From Ruegeria sp. AD91A (GTDB lineage Bacteria; Pseudomonadota; Alphaproteobacteria; Rhodobacterales; Rhodobacteraceae): a stretch of 64,000 nucleotides of DNA. Location of the stretch: positions 2,746,501-2,810,500 of the forward strand of contig NZ_CP031946.1 in NCBI RefSeq assembly GCF_003443535.1, given 5' to 3'. Both the position numbers and the translations under genes were made by a program. Positions 27,602-36,593 of this stretch are shown here, piece after piece. The notes beneath the pieces are model-generated. The model ran no database searches, had not been told where the DNA came from, and saw nothing but the letters and a program-made list of their open reading frames with translations. Positions within the stretch are counted from its first letter, which is position 1. Every line of letters begins with the position of its first letter.

Positions 27602-29689
27602 GTGCCCAAGATCGACATCCGGTCCCTGTTTTCACCAACTGTCCTGCTGGCGATTGCGCTGATGACGGTCATCATCATGATGATCCTGCCCATGCCAGCC
27701 TGGGTTCTGGACGTGGGGCTGGCTACCTCCTTTGCGCTGGCGATCCTGATCTTTACCCTGACACTGTTCATTGAGCGCCCACTGGATTTTTCGTCTTTCC
27801 CGACGATTCTGTTGGCGTCTCTGATGTTGCGCCTGTCGTTGAATGTATCGTCGACGAAACTGATTATCGGGCAGGGGCACACCGGCCCGAATGCGGCAGG
27901 AGACGTGATCGAAGGTTTTGCCAGTTTCGTCATGGGCGGCAGCATTTTTCTTGGCCTGGTGGTGTTTGGCGTTCTGCTGATCGTGAATTTCATGGTCATC
28001 ACCAAAGGCGCTGCCCGCATGGCCGAAGTAGGCGCACGCTTTGCCCTTGACGGAATGCCGGGCAAACAACTTGCGATCGACAGCGACATGTCCGCAGGGG
28101 CAATCGATCATCAGCAGGCCAAGGAACGGCGAGAGCTGGAACAGCAGGAGACGACATTCTTTGGCTCTCTCGACGGTGCGTCGAAATTCGTGAAGGGAGA
28201 CGCCGTCGCCGGGCTTCTGATTACACTGCTAAACCTCATTATGGGCCTGGTCATGGGCGTTGTCGTGCATGGAATGCCCGTGGCCTCGGCGTTCGAAACC
28301 TATGCGATTCTGACTGTCGGCGACGGGTTGGTGTCCCAAATCCCTGCAGTTATCATTTCTATTGCTTCTGCCCTGCTGCTGGCACGGGGCGGTACGCAAG
28401 GGGCCACAGACAACGCCATCTTTTCTCAACTTGGCCGCCACCCGGCAGCAATGTCTACCGTCGCGGTGCTTATGGTTCTGTTCGCGCTGGTGCCCGGCCT
28501 CCCTTTTCTGCCATTCATCCTCGGCGCAGCAATACTGGGATTTGCGGCTTATAGTGTTCATCGAAAGCAGCGAGACACAGAGGCATCAACGAAGCTGCCT
28601 TCGACAGAAACCGAAACGCCAACATCCCAAGCCATCGGAGACATTCTGGACCTGGATGATGTCCATCTGGAGTTCGCCCCGGATCTGGTCAGTATGGTTC
28701 TGAATCCGGGCACCGGGTTGGACGCCCGTATTGCCAATATGCGCACTTATGTGGCGTCGACCTTTGGCCTGATACTGCCCGAGATCCGCTTAACTGACCG
28801 TGCCGACCTGCCAACCGGAACGTATGTGATCAAGGTTCAGGGCGTCGAACAGGCGCGCGGTGTCTTGCATCCCGATCTGATCCTGGCGCTCGTGCAGGAC
28901 GGTTTTGACCTGTTACCGGAGGGCAATGATGTGACCGAGCCGGTCTATGGTGCTCCAGCACGCTGGATCCTGCCCAAAGATCAGGAGGACGCCGCGCTGA
29001 ATGGTGCCACTATAGTCTCACCACCCGAGATTCTTGCCACCCATCTGCTGGAGATCATCAAACGAGACTTCTCGCGCCTGCTGACCCTGAAATCGCTCCG
29101 TCGCCTGCTGTCCGAAATGACTCGCCTGAGCGACCCGGTACGCGCCGAAGCCAACCGCAAACTGCTGGATGAACTGATCCCCGACAAAGTGCCGATCGAC
29201 ACCTTGCACGCAGTTCTGCGCCTGCTGCTCGACGAACGTGTGTCAATCCGCAACATGGCGCTGATCCTTGAAAGTGTTGCCGAGGCGCGGCTGACCACCA
29301 CACAACCCGAAGGCATCTGCGAACTGGTGCGTCAGCGTCTTGGCTTTCAGTTGGTCGCGGACATTAAGCGCGAGGATGGCTCGATCCCTCTGATCCAGTT
29401 GGCCCCTGAATGGGAGGACACATTCACCTCTTACCAGATCGACGCCCCCAATGCCGGCATGGATGTCGCGCTGCCCCCGAACCTGTTCAACAAACTGGCC
29501 GACGGGGTTGTAAGCAGCATCGCAAAATCCGCTGACAACGGCCTGTTTCCGGCCGTCGTGACCTCGACCCGGCGCCGTAGGTTGCTGCGCACAATCATGC
29601 AGGCGCGCGGCGTGTCCAACCCGGTTTTGTCTTTCGAAGAAATCGGGTTGGAAGCCAAGCCTGCTTTGATCGGAACGGTTGCAGCGTGA
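27602..29689 (+). CDS. flhA: Flagellar export gate protein FlhA
   Basis: Central membrane component of the flagellar type III export gate. The 695 residues have the usual eight membrane helices in the first half (the FHIPEP-family loop is KGAARMAEVGARFALDGMPGKQ, around 140-165) and a cytoplasmic C-terminal domain that forms the nonameric ring. The start is GTG with AGGAG 6 bases upstream. It overlaps fliR by 4 bases. Confidence 0.97.
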   Translation: MPKIDIRSLFSPTVLLAIALMTVIIMMILPMPAWVLDVGLATSFALAILIFTLTLFIERPLDFSSFPTILLASLMLRLSLNVSSTKLIIGQGHTGPNAAGDVIEGFASFVMGGSIFLGLVVFGVLLIVNFMVITKGAARMAEVGARFALDGMPGKQLAIDSDMSAGAIDHQQAKERRELEQQETTFFGSLDGASKFVKGDAVAGLLITLLNLIMGLVMGVVVHGMPVASAFETYAILTVGDGLVSQIPAVIISIASALLLARGGTQGATDNAIFSQLGRHPAAMSTVAVLMVLFALVPGLPFLPFILGAAILGFAAYSVHRKQRDTEASTKLPSTETETPTSQAIGDILDLDDVHLEFAPDLVSMVLNPGTGLDARIANMRTYVASTFGLILPEIRLTDRADLPTGTYVIKVQGVEQARGVLHPDLILALVQDGFDLLPEGNDVTEPVYGAPARWILPKDQEDAALNGATIVSPPEILATHLLEIIKRDFSRLLTLKSLRRLLSEMTRLSDPVRAEANRKLLDELIPDKVPIDTLHAVLRLLLDERVSIRNMALILESVAEARLTTTQPEGICELVRQRLGFQLVADIKREDGSIPLIQLAPEWEDTFTSYQIDAPNAGMDVALPPNLFNKLADGVVSSIAKSADNGLFPAVVTSTRRRRLLRTIMQARGVSNPVLSFEEIGLEAKPALIGTVAA

Positions 29690-30459
29690 TCGCCCTGCCA
29701 TCAGAAATGCTGTCGCAGCTTGCCGAAACAACCTGGCAGGCCTTCGTCGTGTTTCTGCGTGTCTCTGCTCTTGTCTCGCTGCTTCCAGCTTTCGGTGAAC
29801 AAAGTATCCCGACACGGGTTAAGCTTGGTGCTTCTGTTGCTTTCACCCTGATCGTATTGCCCGCTGCGCCCGCCGTCAGAATTGACCCCAGCCTGTGGGC
29901 GACCGTGCGACTGGTCGGGACCGAAGTTCTGATCGGGCTTGTCTTGGCGATAGGCTTGCGCCTTTTCGTTCTCGCACTGCAAACCGCAGGGTCCATTGCG
30001 GCTCAGTCAACGTCATTGTCGCAATTGCTGGGCGGCGCGGCGGCCGATCCGGTCCCCGCTATGGGATATCTGCTGACCCTGGCAGGGCTGACACTTGCGG
30101 CAATCATGGACCTGCACGTCCGGGCCGCACAGTTTCTGATCCAGAGTTACGCGTTGTTTCCAATAGGATTGGCACCCGGAGCTGCGGATGTGTCACGCTG
30201 GGGTTTGCACCAGGTCGCAAACAGCTTTGGGCTGGCTTTTGCACTGGCAACGCCATTCGTCATCGCTTCCTTGATCTATAACCTGGCCCTTGGGGTCATC
30301 AACCGGGCGATGCCGCAGCTGATGGTGGCCTTCGTGGGTGCTCCGGCGATTACCTTTGCTGGGCTGTTCCTGCTGTTTGCAGGCACACCGCTGATCCTTT
30401 CCGTGTGGGCTGACACGCTGATCGCCTTCTTCACCAACCCGATGGGAGCGCAGAGATGA
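29686..30459 (+). CDS. fliR: Flagellar export protein FliR
   Basis: Integral membrane protein of the export gate, 257 residues, about six helices, with PAFGEQSIPTRVKLG and SLSQLLGGAAADPVPAMG in the family positions. The start codon is GTG in the overlap with flhA, and the stop overlaps flhB (ATGA). Confidence 0.95.
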   Translation: MIALPSEMLSQLAETTWQAFVVFLRVSALVSLLPAFGEQSIPTRVKLGASVAFTLIVLPAAPAVRIDPSLWATVRLVGTEVLIGLVLAIGLRLFVLALQTAGSIAAQSTSLSQLLGGAAADPVPAMGYLLTLAGLTLAAIMDLHVRAAQFLIQSYALFPIGLAPGAADVSRWGLHQVANSFGLAFALATPFVIASLIYNLALGVINRAMPQLMVAFVGAPAITFAGLFLLFAGTPLILSVWADTLIAFFTNPMGAQR

Positions 30460-31544
30460 GCGCAGGTGATGACGACAGCGACAAGTCATACGAACCGACA
30501 TCACAAAAACTGCTGAAAGCACGTGAGAAAGGTGAGGTTCCCAAATCCAATGACCTGTCGGTTGTGGCGGCATATGCCGGGTTTCTGATCGCCCTTCTGA
30601 CGGTCGGGCAATACACCGTCGAGCAAATGGGCACGGTGTTCATGGTTCTGATCGACCAGTCCGACGAACTCGCGCGGCTTCTGACGGCAGGGCCTTCGCA
30701 TGCTCTGGTTGCAGGGGTTTTGAAGAGTGCCCTGCTTCCGGTGGCATTGCTGTTCTGCCTTCCCGCTGCGGCTGTTCTTCTGAACTTGATCGCCCAGCGC
30801 GCGCTGATCTTTGCCCCAAGCAAACTGAAACCAAAACTTTCGCGTATCTCACCGGTTTCGAATGCCAAGAACAAGTTTGGGCGTGGCGGCTTGTTTGAGT
30901 TTGCCAAAAGCACCGTCAAGCTGTTGATCTACGGCACCTGTCTGGCGCTTTTTCTCAAAGCCAACCTAACCGAGATTCTGTCGGCCAGCGCGGCACCGGC
31001 AAAGTCATCCATTCTGCTGATGATGAACCTGCTGTTTCGCTTTCTGTTCATCGTTATCGCAGTCGCGCTGGCCATCGGGGTTGTCGATTTCCTTTGGCAA
31101 TACGCCGAGCACATGCGCAAGAACCGTATGTCGCGCAAGGAAATTACTGATGAAACAAAGGATGCCGAGGGCGACCCCCATGTCAAACAACACCGGCGCC
31201 AGCGTGCACAGGAGATTGCTACCAACCAAATGTTGGCAGATGTTCCCAACGCGGATGTTGTGATCGTAAACCCCACCCATTTTGCTGTGGCGCTGAAATG
31301 GACACGGGTTGCGGGCAGCGCCCCGGTTTGTGTTGCCAAAGGTGTGGACGAAGTTGCCGCCACCATCCGCTCTGCCGCAGGAGAGGCTGGTGTCCCGATC
31401 CACTCAGACCCTCCCACAGCACGTACGCTTCACTCGACCGTGGATATCGGTCAGGAGATTGCCGGAGAGCACTATCGTCCTGTTGCCGCCGCGATCCGGT
31501 TTGCCGAAGCAATGCGAAAACGCGCAAAGGAGCAAGTTCGATGA
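30456..31544 (+). CDS. flhB: Flagellar export switch protein FlhB
   Basis: Export substrate-switch protein of 362 residues: four membrane helices and a cytoplasmic domain with the autocleavage motif NPTH in VVIVNPTHFAVALKW (about 270-284). The N-terminus KSYEPTSQKLLKAREKGEVPKS is typical. The stop overlaps the start of the next gene (ATGA). Confidence 0.97.
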   Translation: MSAGDDDSDKSYEPTSQKLLKAREKGEVPKSNDLSVVAAYAGFLIALLTVGQYTVEQMGTVFMVLIDQSDELARLLTAGPSHALVAGVLKSALLPVALLFCLPAAAVLLNLIAQRALIFAPSKLKPKLSRISPVSNAKNKFGRGGLFEFAKSTVKLLIYGTCLALFLKANLTEILSASAAPAKSSILLMMNLLFRFLFIVIAVALAIGVVDFLWQYAEHMRKNRMSRKEITDETKDAEGDPHVKQHRRQRAQEIATNQMLADVPNADVVIVNPTHFAVALKWTRVAGSAPVCVAKGVDEVAATIRSAAGEAGVPIHSDPPTARTLHSTVDIGQEIAGEHYRPVAAAIRFAEAMRKRAKEQVR

Positions 31545-31927
31545 AACACACTCAGCTACCTGACTTGGAAAAAGTAACCAACGCCGCGTTTCAGAAGCAT
31601 TTCCAGGCACTGCGACCGATCCTTGAGGCCGAGGCTCGGATTCAGCAACAACTTGCCAGATTGGACAGTCAACTCAATCAGGCGCGCCAAGACAGCGCCA
31701 AGATCGAAGGCTATCAGGTTTCAGGGACCGACGTTCTCTGGAATGGCTGGGAGTCCGCGACGCGGAGACAATTGAACCTGCAACTTGCCCGAACGCGCGC
31801 GCAGAAACTTGCCGGAATGGCAGCTTTACGTACAGCTTTTGGGCGAAAACAAGCCGTAGAAACACTGCGGATGAAAGTTCAGCAGGCTAACCGAAAAGCG
31901 AAGGCCAGAAAACACTTCGGGCAATAG
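31541..31927 (+). CDS. Coiled-coil protein after flhB, FliJ-like candidate
   Basis: Not identified by sequence. The 128 residues are almost wholly helical and charged, with two long segments (about 20-55 and 75-125) and a basic C-terminus (QANRKAKARK), the build of FliJ, the stalk that links the FliI ATPase to FlhA. Its start overlaps the flhB stop (ATGA), so it is part of the export-gate operon, and no fliJ follows fliI in this window. FliJ sequences are poorly conserved; a substrate chaperone is the other option. Confidence 0.6.
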   Translation: MKHTQLPDLEKVTNAAFQKHFQALRPILEAEARIQQQLARLDSQLNQARQDSAKIEGYQVSGTDVLWNGWESATRRQLNLQLARTRAQKLAGMAALRTAFGRKQAVETLRMKVQQANRKAKARKHFGQ

Positions 31928-31934
31928 CTCGACC

Positions 31935-31952
31935 GGCCCGAAATATCGGGCC
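31935..31952. terminator. Hairpin between convergent flagellar operons
   Basis: GGCCCGA-AATA-TCGGGCC, a perfect 7-bp stem with a 4-base loop, between the stop of the flhB-linked gene and the stop of fliL. No T run follows on either strand, so termination strength is uncertain. Confidence 0.6.
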
Positions 31953-31960
31953 AATTAGCG

Positions 31961-32467
31961 TCAGCTATCTTGTCGGTTTACACTCAGAATCAGCACTTTG
32001 GACACGTCTTCACCAAATTCTTTGCGCGCTACTTCCAGCAAGGAATTCCGCAATACGTCCAGGTTCCCGGATTCTGTAAAAGCCCCGTCAAAACCACCCA
32101 TGTTTGCATGGTCAAAAAGAACCTGAAGAAAGCCATCTCTGAGTTTAGGCTCGATTGCATAATAGGTTTCTGTAATGGCCGGGTTCGCCTCAAGGCTCAG
32201 CGACAGCGCTACCATGGCTTCGATCTGGTCGTCTTTCACAACGGGGACGACGAATTGCTTGGTCATTTTCAGATACCCGAAGCCATCTCCCTTATCTTTT
32301 TTCTTTGACTTACCTGACTTTTTATCAACCGCCTTGACCTCTTTGACCGCTTCTTTTGCAGAAGCTGCACTTTCAGGATTTTTCGCAGGAGCAAGAACCA
32401 GACCCGCGCCAATACCCGCACCAAGCCCGACAATCAAAAAAAACACAGGTATCAATTTCGCGATCAC
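31961..32467 (-). CDS. fliL: Flagellar basal-body-associated protein FliL
   Basis: Single-pass membrane protein of 168 residues: a helix at about 5-27 (IPVFFLIVGLGAGIGAGLVL), a charged linker rich in Lys and Ser, and a periplasmic stomatin-like domain ending in VLILSVNRQDS. FliL surrounds stator units. It is the last gene of the flgB-fliL unit. Confidence 0.9.
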   Translation of the reverse strand: MIAKLIPVFFLIVGLGAGIGAGLVLAPAKNPESAASAKEAVKEVKAVDKKSGKSKKKDKGDGFGYLKMTKQFVVPVVKDDQIEAMVALSLSLEANPAITETYYAIEPKLRDGFLQVLFDHANMGGFDGAFTESGNLDVLRNSLLEVARKEFGEDVSKVLILSVNRQDS

Positions 32468-32476
32468 GATCTCACC

Positions 32477-33211
32477 TCAGAATGGCAAAAGTGAATCAAG
32501 AACTTGCTGGCCATAACGGGGTTGCTGGACATCCGTTATCTGCCCTCTGCCGCCATACGACACCCGCGCCGACGCGATTTTGTCATAGGTGATTTCATTT
32601 TGCCTCGAGATGTCCTGCGGGCGGACGTATCCTTCCACAAGAAGCTCTCTTAGTTCGAAATTGACCCGCAACTCCTGAGATCCCTCTATCGAAAGAACTC
32701 CGTTCGGCAACACATCCAGCACTGTTGCGGCAACACGTAGAGTCAGCTTTTCGTTTCTCCTGACCGATCCTCGTCCAGAGCTTGAAGAATCCGCCTCAAT
32801 CGAAACGGCTTCATCCAGCGATGCGCCCTCGGGCAAGTTCTTCTGCACACGCTGAGGAAGGCCGAAGAGGCTGGGAACTTCAAGGTTCTCGGACCCAGAT
32901 CTGGATCGTCTGGTGTTGTTCGAGATTTCAGCTTTTTCATCCAGCTCGATGACAACGGTCAGGATGTCTCCTTTCTTGATCGCGCGCTGGTCGCCTAGCA
33001 GCGAATGCTGCCCGCCGCTCCACAAAGAGGACCGGTCAACATTTCGCTGGGGTTGCGTATGCAATGGCAAACCCGGCCACAACATTGCAACCTGTTCCGG
33101 GGAGTCTTCGTTTGGAGTGAAACTTGGCGGTTTGCCCAAATGATCCATTCGACCACAAGCGGACAAGACAAAAGCCGTTAGGAGAAGGGTTTTTGACAAT
33201 CCGTGCATCAC
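32477..33211 (-). CDS. flgH: Flagellar L-ring protein FlgH
   Basis: Outer-membrane lipoprotein forming the L ring. The 244 residues begin with a lipoprotein signal (lipobox LSAC, cysteine at about 19) and show SLWSGGQHSLLGDQRAIKKGDIL and LRVAATVLDVLPNGVLSIEGSQ split across the middle. Overlaps flgA by 4 bases. Confidence 0.95.
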   Translation of the reverse strand: MMHGLSKTLLLTAFVLSACGRMDHLGKPPSFTPNEDSPEQVAMLWPGLPLHTQPQRNVDRSSLWSGGQHSLLGDQRAIKKGDILTVVIELDEKAEISNNTRRSRSGSENLEVPSLFGLPQRVQKNLPEGASLDEAVSIEADSSSSGRGSVRRNEKLTLRVAATVLDVLPNGVLSIEGSQELRVNFELRELLVEGYVRPQDISRQNEITYDKIASARVSYGGRGQITDVQQPRYGQQVLDSLLPF

Positions 33212-33627
33212 TTTACCTCGATTTGACCGTCCGGGCGGATTCGGCCTGTTACGGTTGTTCGGGACGAAAGGTTCATGACACGAATGCGATCCCCCGCTGC
33301 GCCACGCCCCAAGGCTCGGCCCTCTGTGGTGATCGACAAAGGTTGGCTACTGAACACCAGCACAACCAGATCGTTTCGATCGACGATGGCAGGCGGCCTA
33401 ACATCGGAGTCACGAATTGGACGACCGGGGTAGAGCGCCACTCGGGCCTCTTGTCCGATCAAACGGTCAGGATCGGAAATTGCATCGGCAATATCCGTTG
33501 GTTTCAACTCGAGATCGGCCGCGGAAATGACTTCCTTGGCCCGGATCGTACGTGTCGAAACTACAATGTCAGCCTGAGCGGCAATTGGCGCCATTAGCAT
33601 CAGAGTAAATAAAAGACGTCGCATCAC
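33208..33627 (-). CDS. flgA: Flagellar P-ring assembly chaperone FlgA
   Basis: Periplasmic chaperone for FlgI, 139 residues, the short form: a signal peptide (RRLLFTLMLMAPIAAQA) and an SAF-like domain with VISAADLELKPTDIADAI and a C-terminal GDRIRVMNLSSRTTVTGRI. Lies between flgG and flgH with 4-base overlaps on both sides. Confidence 0.93.
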   Translation of the reverse strand: MMRRLLFTLMLMAPIAAQADIVVSTRTIRAKEVISAADLELKPTDIADAISDPDRLIGQEARVALYPGRPIRDSDVRPPAIVDRNDLVVLVFSSQPLSITTEGRALGRGAAGDRIRVMNLSSRTTVTGRIRPDGQIEVK

Positions 33628-34409
33628 CGCACCTGCGTTGTCGCACTCATCATCTGGTCCACCGCCGTGATGACTTTGGCATTCATCTCATAGCCGCGTT
33701 GCGCTTCGATCAGCTCGGTAACCTCGCGCACGGCGTCGACTGAGCTGTCTTCCAGATATCCCTGCCGCAAAATTCCCAGACCATCTTCGCCCGGAGTGCC
33801 CAGAACCGGAGCGCCAGAGGCTTCGGTTTCCTTGAACAGATTGCCTCCGATGGCTTCCAGCCCTTTGGCGTTCGAGAAACTGGCCAGAGCAAACTCCCCA
33901 AGCAACTGACCTTCGGGAGAGTCGTCAAAGTATGCATAGACCTCACCCGACGCATTGATCGAAACAGAACGAGCATCATCAGGAATGGTGATTTCGGGTG
34001 AAACCGCAAACCCGTCCGAAGTGATGATCAGACCTTCTGCCGACCGTTTCAGGCTGCCATCGCGCGTATAGGCGGCCTGACCGCTGGGCAGGGTCACCTC
34101 GAGATAGCCACGACCTTCGATCGCCACATCCAGATCGCTCCCGGTGGCCGACAAGGCGCCTTGCTCCAATTGCACTGTCACCGCTGCCGGTCGCACGCCC
34201 AGTCCCAGTTGAATACCCGTAGGCAGAACCGTTCCGTCCGATGCGTTCACAGTGCCGGCCCGGGCCATCTGCTGATAGTGCAAGTCGGCGAATTCCGCCC
34301 GCCGGGCGTTGTAGCCGGTGGTGTTCATATTCGCCAAGTTGTTCGAGATCGTCTCGACCCGCATCTGTTGCGCTGTCATCCCAGTGGCCGCAATTTTAAG
34401 GGCTCGCAT
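33624..34409 (-). CDS. flgG: Flagellar distal rod protein FlgG
   Basis: Distal rod subunit, 261 residues. The N-terminal helix and motif NNLANMNTTGYNARRAEF (about 20-37) and the C-terminal VREVTELIEAQRGYEMNAKVI helix are those of rod/hook proteins. The middle GDGTVLPTGIQLGLGV-like segment is specific to FlgG. Confidence 0.96.
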   Translation of the reverse strand: MRALKIAATGMTAQQMRVETISNNLANMNTTGYNARRAEFADLHYQQMARAGTVNASDGTVLPTGIQLGLGVRPAAVTVQLEQGALSATGSDLDVAIEGRGYLEVTLPSGQAAYTRDGSLKRSAEGLIITSDGFAVSPEITIPDDARSVSINASGEVYAYFDDSPEGQLLGEFALASFSNAKGLEAIGGNLFKETEASGAPVLGTPGEDGLGILRQGYLEDSSVDAVREVTELIEAQRGYEMNAKVITAVDQMMSATTQVR

Positions 34410-34430
34410 GTCTAACTCTCCTCATCCAAT

Positions 34431-35141
34431 TCAGCGCATCAGCGCTTTGAGTGCGCCACGCACACGCTCATCTTCACTCTCGAGAAAACTTTGCCCCAGC
34501 TCATAGGCGCGCTGGATTTCCACCAATCGGGTCACCTGCTGAATGGCGTTCACGTTTGACCCTTCGAGAAAGCGATGCAAAACCACCGGCTCATCGACCG
34601 GATCAATTGCGCCATCAGTACGGAAACGTTTGTTCCCTTCGCGTACAAGTTCGCTCGTGTCGGCGACGTTGAAAACGCCCAGCTGACCCAGAAGTTGACC
34701 ATTCACACTCAGCGTTCCGTCGCTGCCGACATCGATTGACGCGGCATCAGGCGGGATAAACACGGGGGCGCCATTGGCATCGAGCACACGTGCGCCATCC
34801 ATTGAAACCAGATCGCCATCAGCATTTGGAGAAAAGCTGCCAGCCCGCGTCAGCCGGTTGCCATCCTGGGTTTCGACCATGAAGAACCCGTCGCCTTCGA
34901 TAGCGAAATCAAATTGCCCGCCGGTTTGCGTAAGCACACCCTGTTGCATCGACGTATTTCGCGCCTCGGCCCGGCTCATGGAGAGGGAGGGGCTGTTCGG
35001 CACAACCTGAATGAACTCTGAGAACACTAACCCCTGCTGGCGATAGCCGGTCGTGTTGGCATTTGCGATGTTATTCGCAACCAGGCGCATTTCATTCATC
35101 AGCCCGGACTGGCGGGACAAGGTGACATAGGCGGTGTCCAT
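34431..35141 (-). CDS. flgF: Flagellar proximal rod protein FlgF
   Basis: Rod subunit, 236 residues, with NNIANANTTGYRQQGLVF near residue 22-40 and a C-terminal VTRLVEIQRAYELGQSFLE helix. It shares one base with the fliQ stop. Shorter than FlgG and lacking its specific loop, so FlgF. Confidence 0.94.
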   Translation of the reverse strand: MDTAYVTLSRQSGLMNEMRLVANNIANANTTGYRQQGLVFSEFIQVVPNSPSLSMSRAEARNTSMQQGVLTQTGGQFDFAIEGDGFFMVETQDGNRLTRAGSFSPNADGDLVSMDGARVLDANGAPVFIPPDAASIDVGSDGTLSVNGQLLGQLGVFNVADTSELVREGNKRFRTDGAIDPVDEPVVLHRFLEGSNVNAIQQVTRLVEIQRAYELGQSFLESEDERVRGALKALMR

Positions 35142-35413
35142 CAGCGACCTCCTGCGATCAATGGAACAAGCGTTCCGGTGAAAAACGTAACCAAGGTTTG
35201 AGTCATGAACCCCATCGAGATCCAGAACACGACGACGATGGCGATCAGTTTGGGAACGAAGGTCAGCGTCATTTCCTGTATCGACGTCAGCGCCTGGAAC
35301 AGACCGACGATCAGACCCGAAACCAGAGCAACCGCCAGAATCGGAACCGATGTGATGACCGCGATCCAGAGGGCCTGACGCACGATGTCAAAGAAAAGAC
35401 CTTCGCTCAGCAT
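35141..35413 (-). CDS. fliQ: Flagellar export protein FliQ
   Basis: Two-helix export gate subunit of 90 residues, with ALVSGLIVGLFQALTSIQEMTL in the middle and FVPKLIAIVVVF as the second helix. Lies 4 bases after fliE. Confidence 0.95.
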   Translation of the reverse strand: MLSEGLFFDIVRQALWIAVITSVPILAVALVSGLIVGLFQALTSIQEMTLTFVPKLIAIVVVFWISMGFMTQTLVTFFTGTLVPLIAGGR

Positions 35414-35417
35414 GGTA

Positions 35418-35708
35418 TCAGACCGGCATCCGCAGGATTTCCTGATAGGCCTCGACCACCTTGTTGCGAACGATCACAGCTGTCTCAACGGCCAGTTCGG
35501 TCTGTGCCAGCGCCTGCACAAGCGCGTGCGGGTCGGCTTGCCCGACCATCGCGGTCTGCGACATCTGCTCGCTGTGTCTCAGCGTGGATGCAAAGTCCTG
35601 AAAACCTGCCTTCAGTCCCTGCACCATGCCCGAGTGATCGGGGTCGGCCTGGGTTGCAGGACGTGCACCGGCATAATTCTGCGCGGCGGTTAAGGATCGG
35701 ATGTCCAT
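35418..35708 (-). CDS. fliE: Flagellar hook-basal body protein FliE
   Basis: Small MS-ring/rod junction protein of 96 residues; the C-terminal helix LAVETAVIVRNKVVEAYQEIL and final RMPV are the family signature. Overall Gln- and Ala-rich. Confidence 0.93.
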   Translation of the reverse strand: MDIRSLTAAQNYAGARPATQADPDHSGMVQGLKAGFQDFASTLRHSEQMSQTAMVGQADPHALVQALAQTELAVETAVIVRNKVVEAYQEILRMPV

Positions 35709-35721
35709 TCTGGCTGTCCCT

Positions 35722-36108
35722 TTATTTTCTGAGCAATTCCATCAACGACGACGACATTTGCCGTGTTTGATCGAACATCTTGAGGTTGGCTTCATAACTC
35801 CGCTGCGCCTCGCGCGCGTCAGCGATTTCGATCATCAGATCGACATTCGATCCCCGATAGTGGCCACTGGCATCTGCCATCGGGTGGCCGGGGTCGAAAA
35901 TTCGTGTCAGGTCGCGTCGATCAAGCTTTACACGACCGGCTTGCACCACGTTCTGACCATCTTTTTCGATGGTCTCAAACGGCACTGTCTTGCGCCGATA
36001 CCCGGGCGTATCCGCATTCGATATATTTTCGGACACGTGGCGCAACCGGGCTGCCTGCGCACGCAGGGCGCTGGCGGATGCAGCCAATGAGTGGGAAAAA
36101 TCGCTCAT
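35722..36108 (-). CDS. flgC: Flagellar proximal rod protein FlgC
   Basis: Rod subunit of 128 residues, with ENISNADTPGYRRKTVPF (about 28-45) and the C-terminal ANLKMFDQTRQMSSSLMELL helix. Between flgB and fliE. Confidence 0.95.
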   Translation of the reverse strand: MSDFSHSLAASASALRAQAARLRHVSENISNADTPGYRRKTVPFETIEKDGQNVVQAGRVKLDRRDLTRIFDPGHPMADASGHYRGSNVDLMIEIADAREAQRSYEANLKMFDQTRQMSSSLMELLRK

Positions 36109-36119
36109 CCTCGGCCTCC

Positions 36120-36506
36120 TTATCCACGTCCCAGACTGGTGCGAAGGATGTTCATCGAGGATTTGTAGATCGCCAACGCGCGGTCGTGCTGTCGTTTTAC
36201 CTCGACCGATTTCAGCATCTCTTCTTCAAGCGATACGCCGTTGCCATTTGGATCACCCGACGGAGCGGCCTGGTGCTCTGCCCAGGGCTGCGCACCCGTG
36301 CCGCCGTGCAGATGACCACGCCGCGTGGCCACCATGGTCACTTCGCGTCCTGAGGTTTCAAGTGCTTTATGGAAGGGCTCAATATCGCGCGGCTGGTAGC
36401 CCGGCGTATCCGCATTGGCCATGTTGCGCGCAATCACCGCCTGCCGTTGCCCGGCATGGGTTGCCATTGCGTACGCGGTCTTAAGGACGTTCAAGTCATA
36501 GAACAT
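36120..36506 (-). CDS. flgB: Flagellar proximal rod protein FlgB
   Basis: Rod subunit of 128 residues. It begins MFYDLNVLKTAYAMA and has RNMANADTPGYQPRDIEPF (about 26-44). The ATG at 36506 is set by family alignment; the frame stays open far upstream, but that part lies inside fliI. First gene of the nine-gene minus-strand flagellar unit, divergent from fliI. Confidence 0.95.
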   Translation of the reverse strand: MFYDLNVLKTAYAMATHAGQRQAVIARNMANADTPGYQPRDIEPFHKALETSGREVTMVATRRGHLHGGTGAQPWAEHQAAPSGDPNGNGVSLEEEMLKSVEVKRQHDRALAIYKSSMNILRTSLGRG

Positions 36507-36529
36507 CGGGGCTTCTCCCTCGATCAATT

Positions 36530-36544
36530 TCAACCAAGGCTTAA
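36530..36544. promoter_or_regulatory. CtrA-like box between flgB and fliI
   Basis: TCAA-N7-TTAA, one base from the CtrA consensus TTAA-N7-TTAA, placed 24 bases upstream of flgB and 49 upstream of fliI in the divergent space. CtrA controls flagellar genes in Rhodobacterales, so this may govern both units. Confidence 0.5.
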
Positions 36545-36593
36545 CCCCGATTCCTTTAGAAACCGTTTTCAGAACCCAATTGGAGAACCTAAG

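Noticed and set aside
36120..36128. TTATCCACG, similar to a DnaA box
   Set aside because: A single near-match inside the end of flgB with no cluster or AT-rich unwinding region; not an origin.
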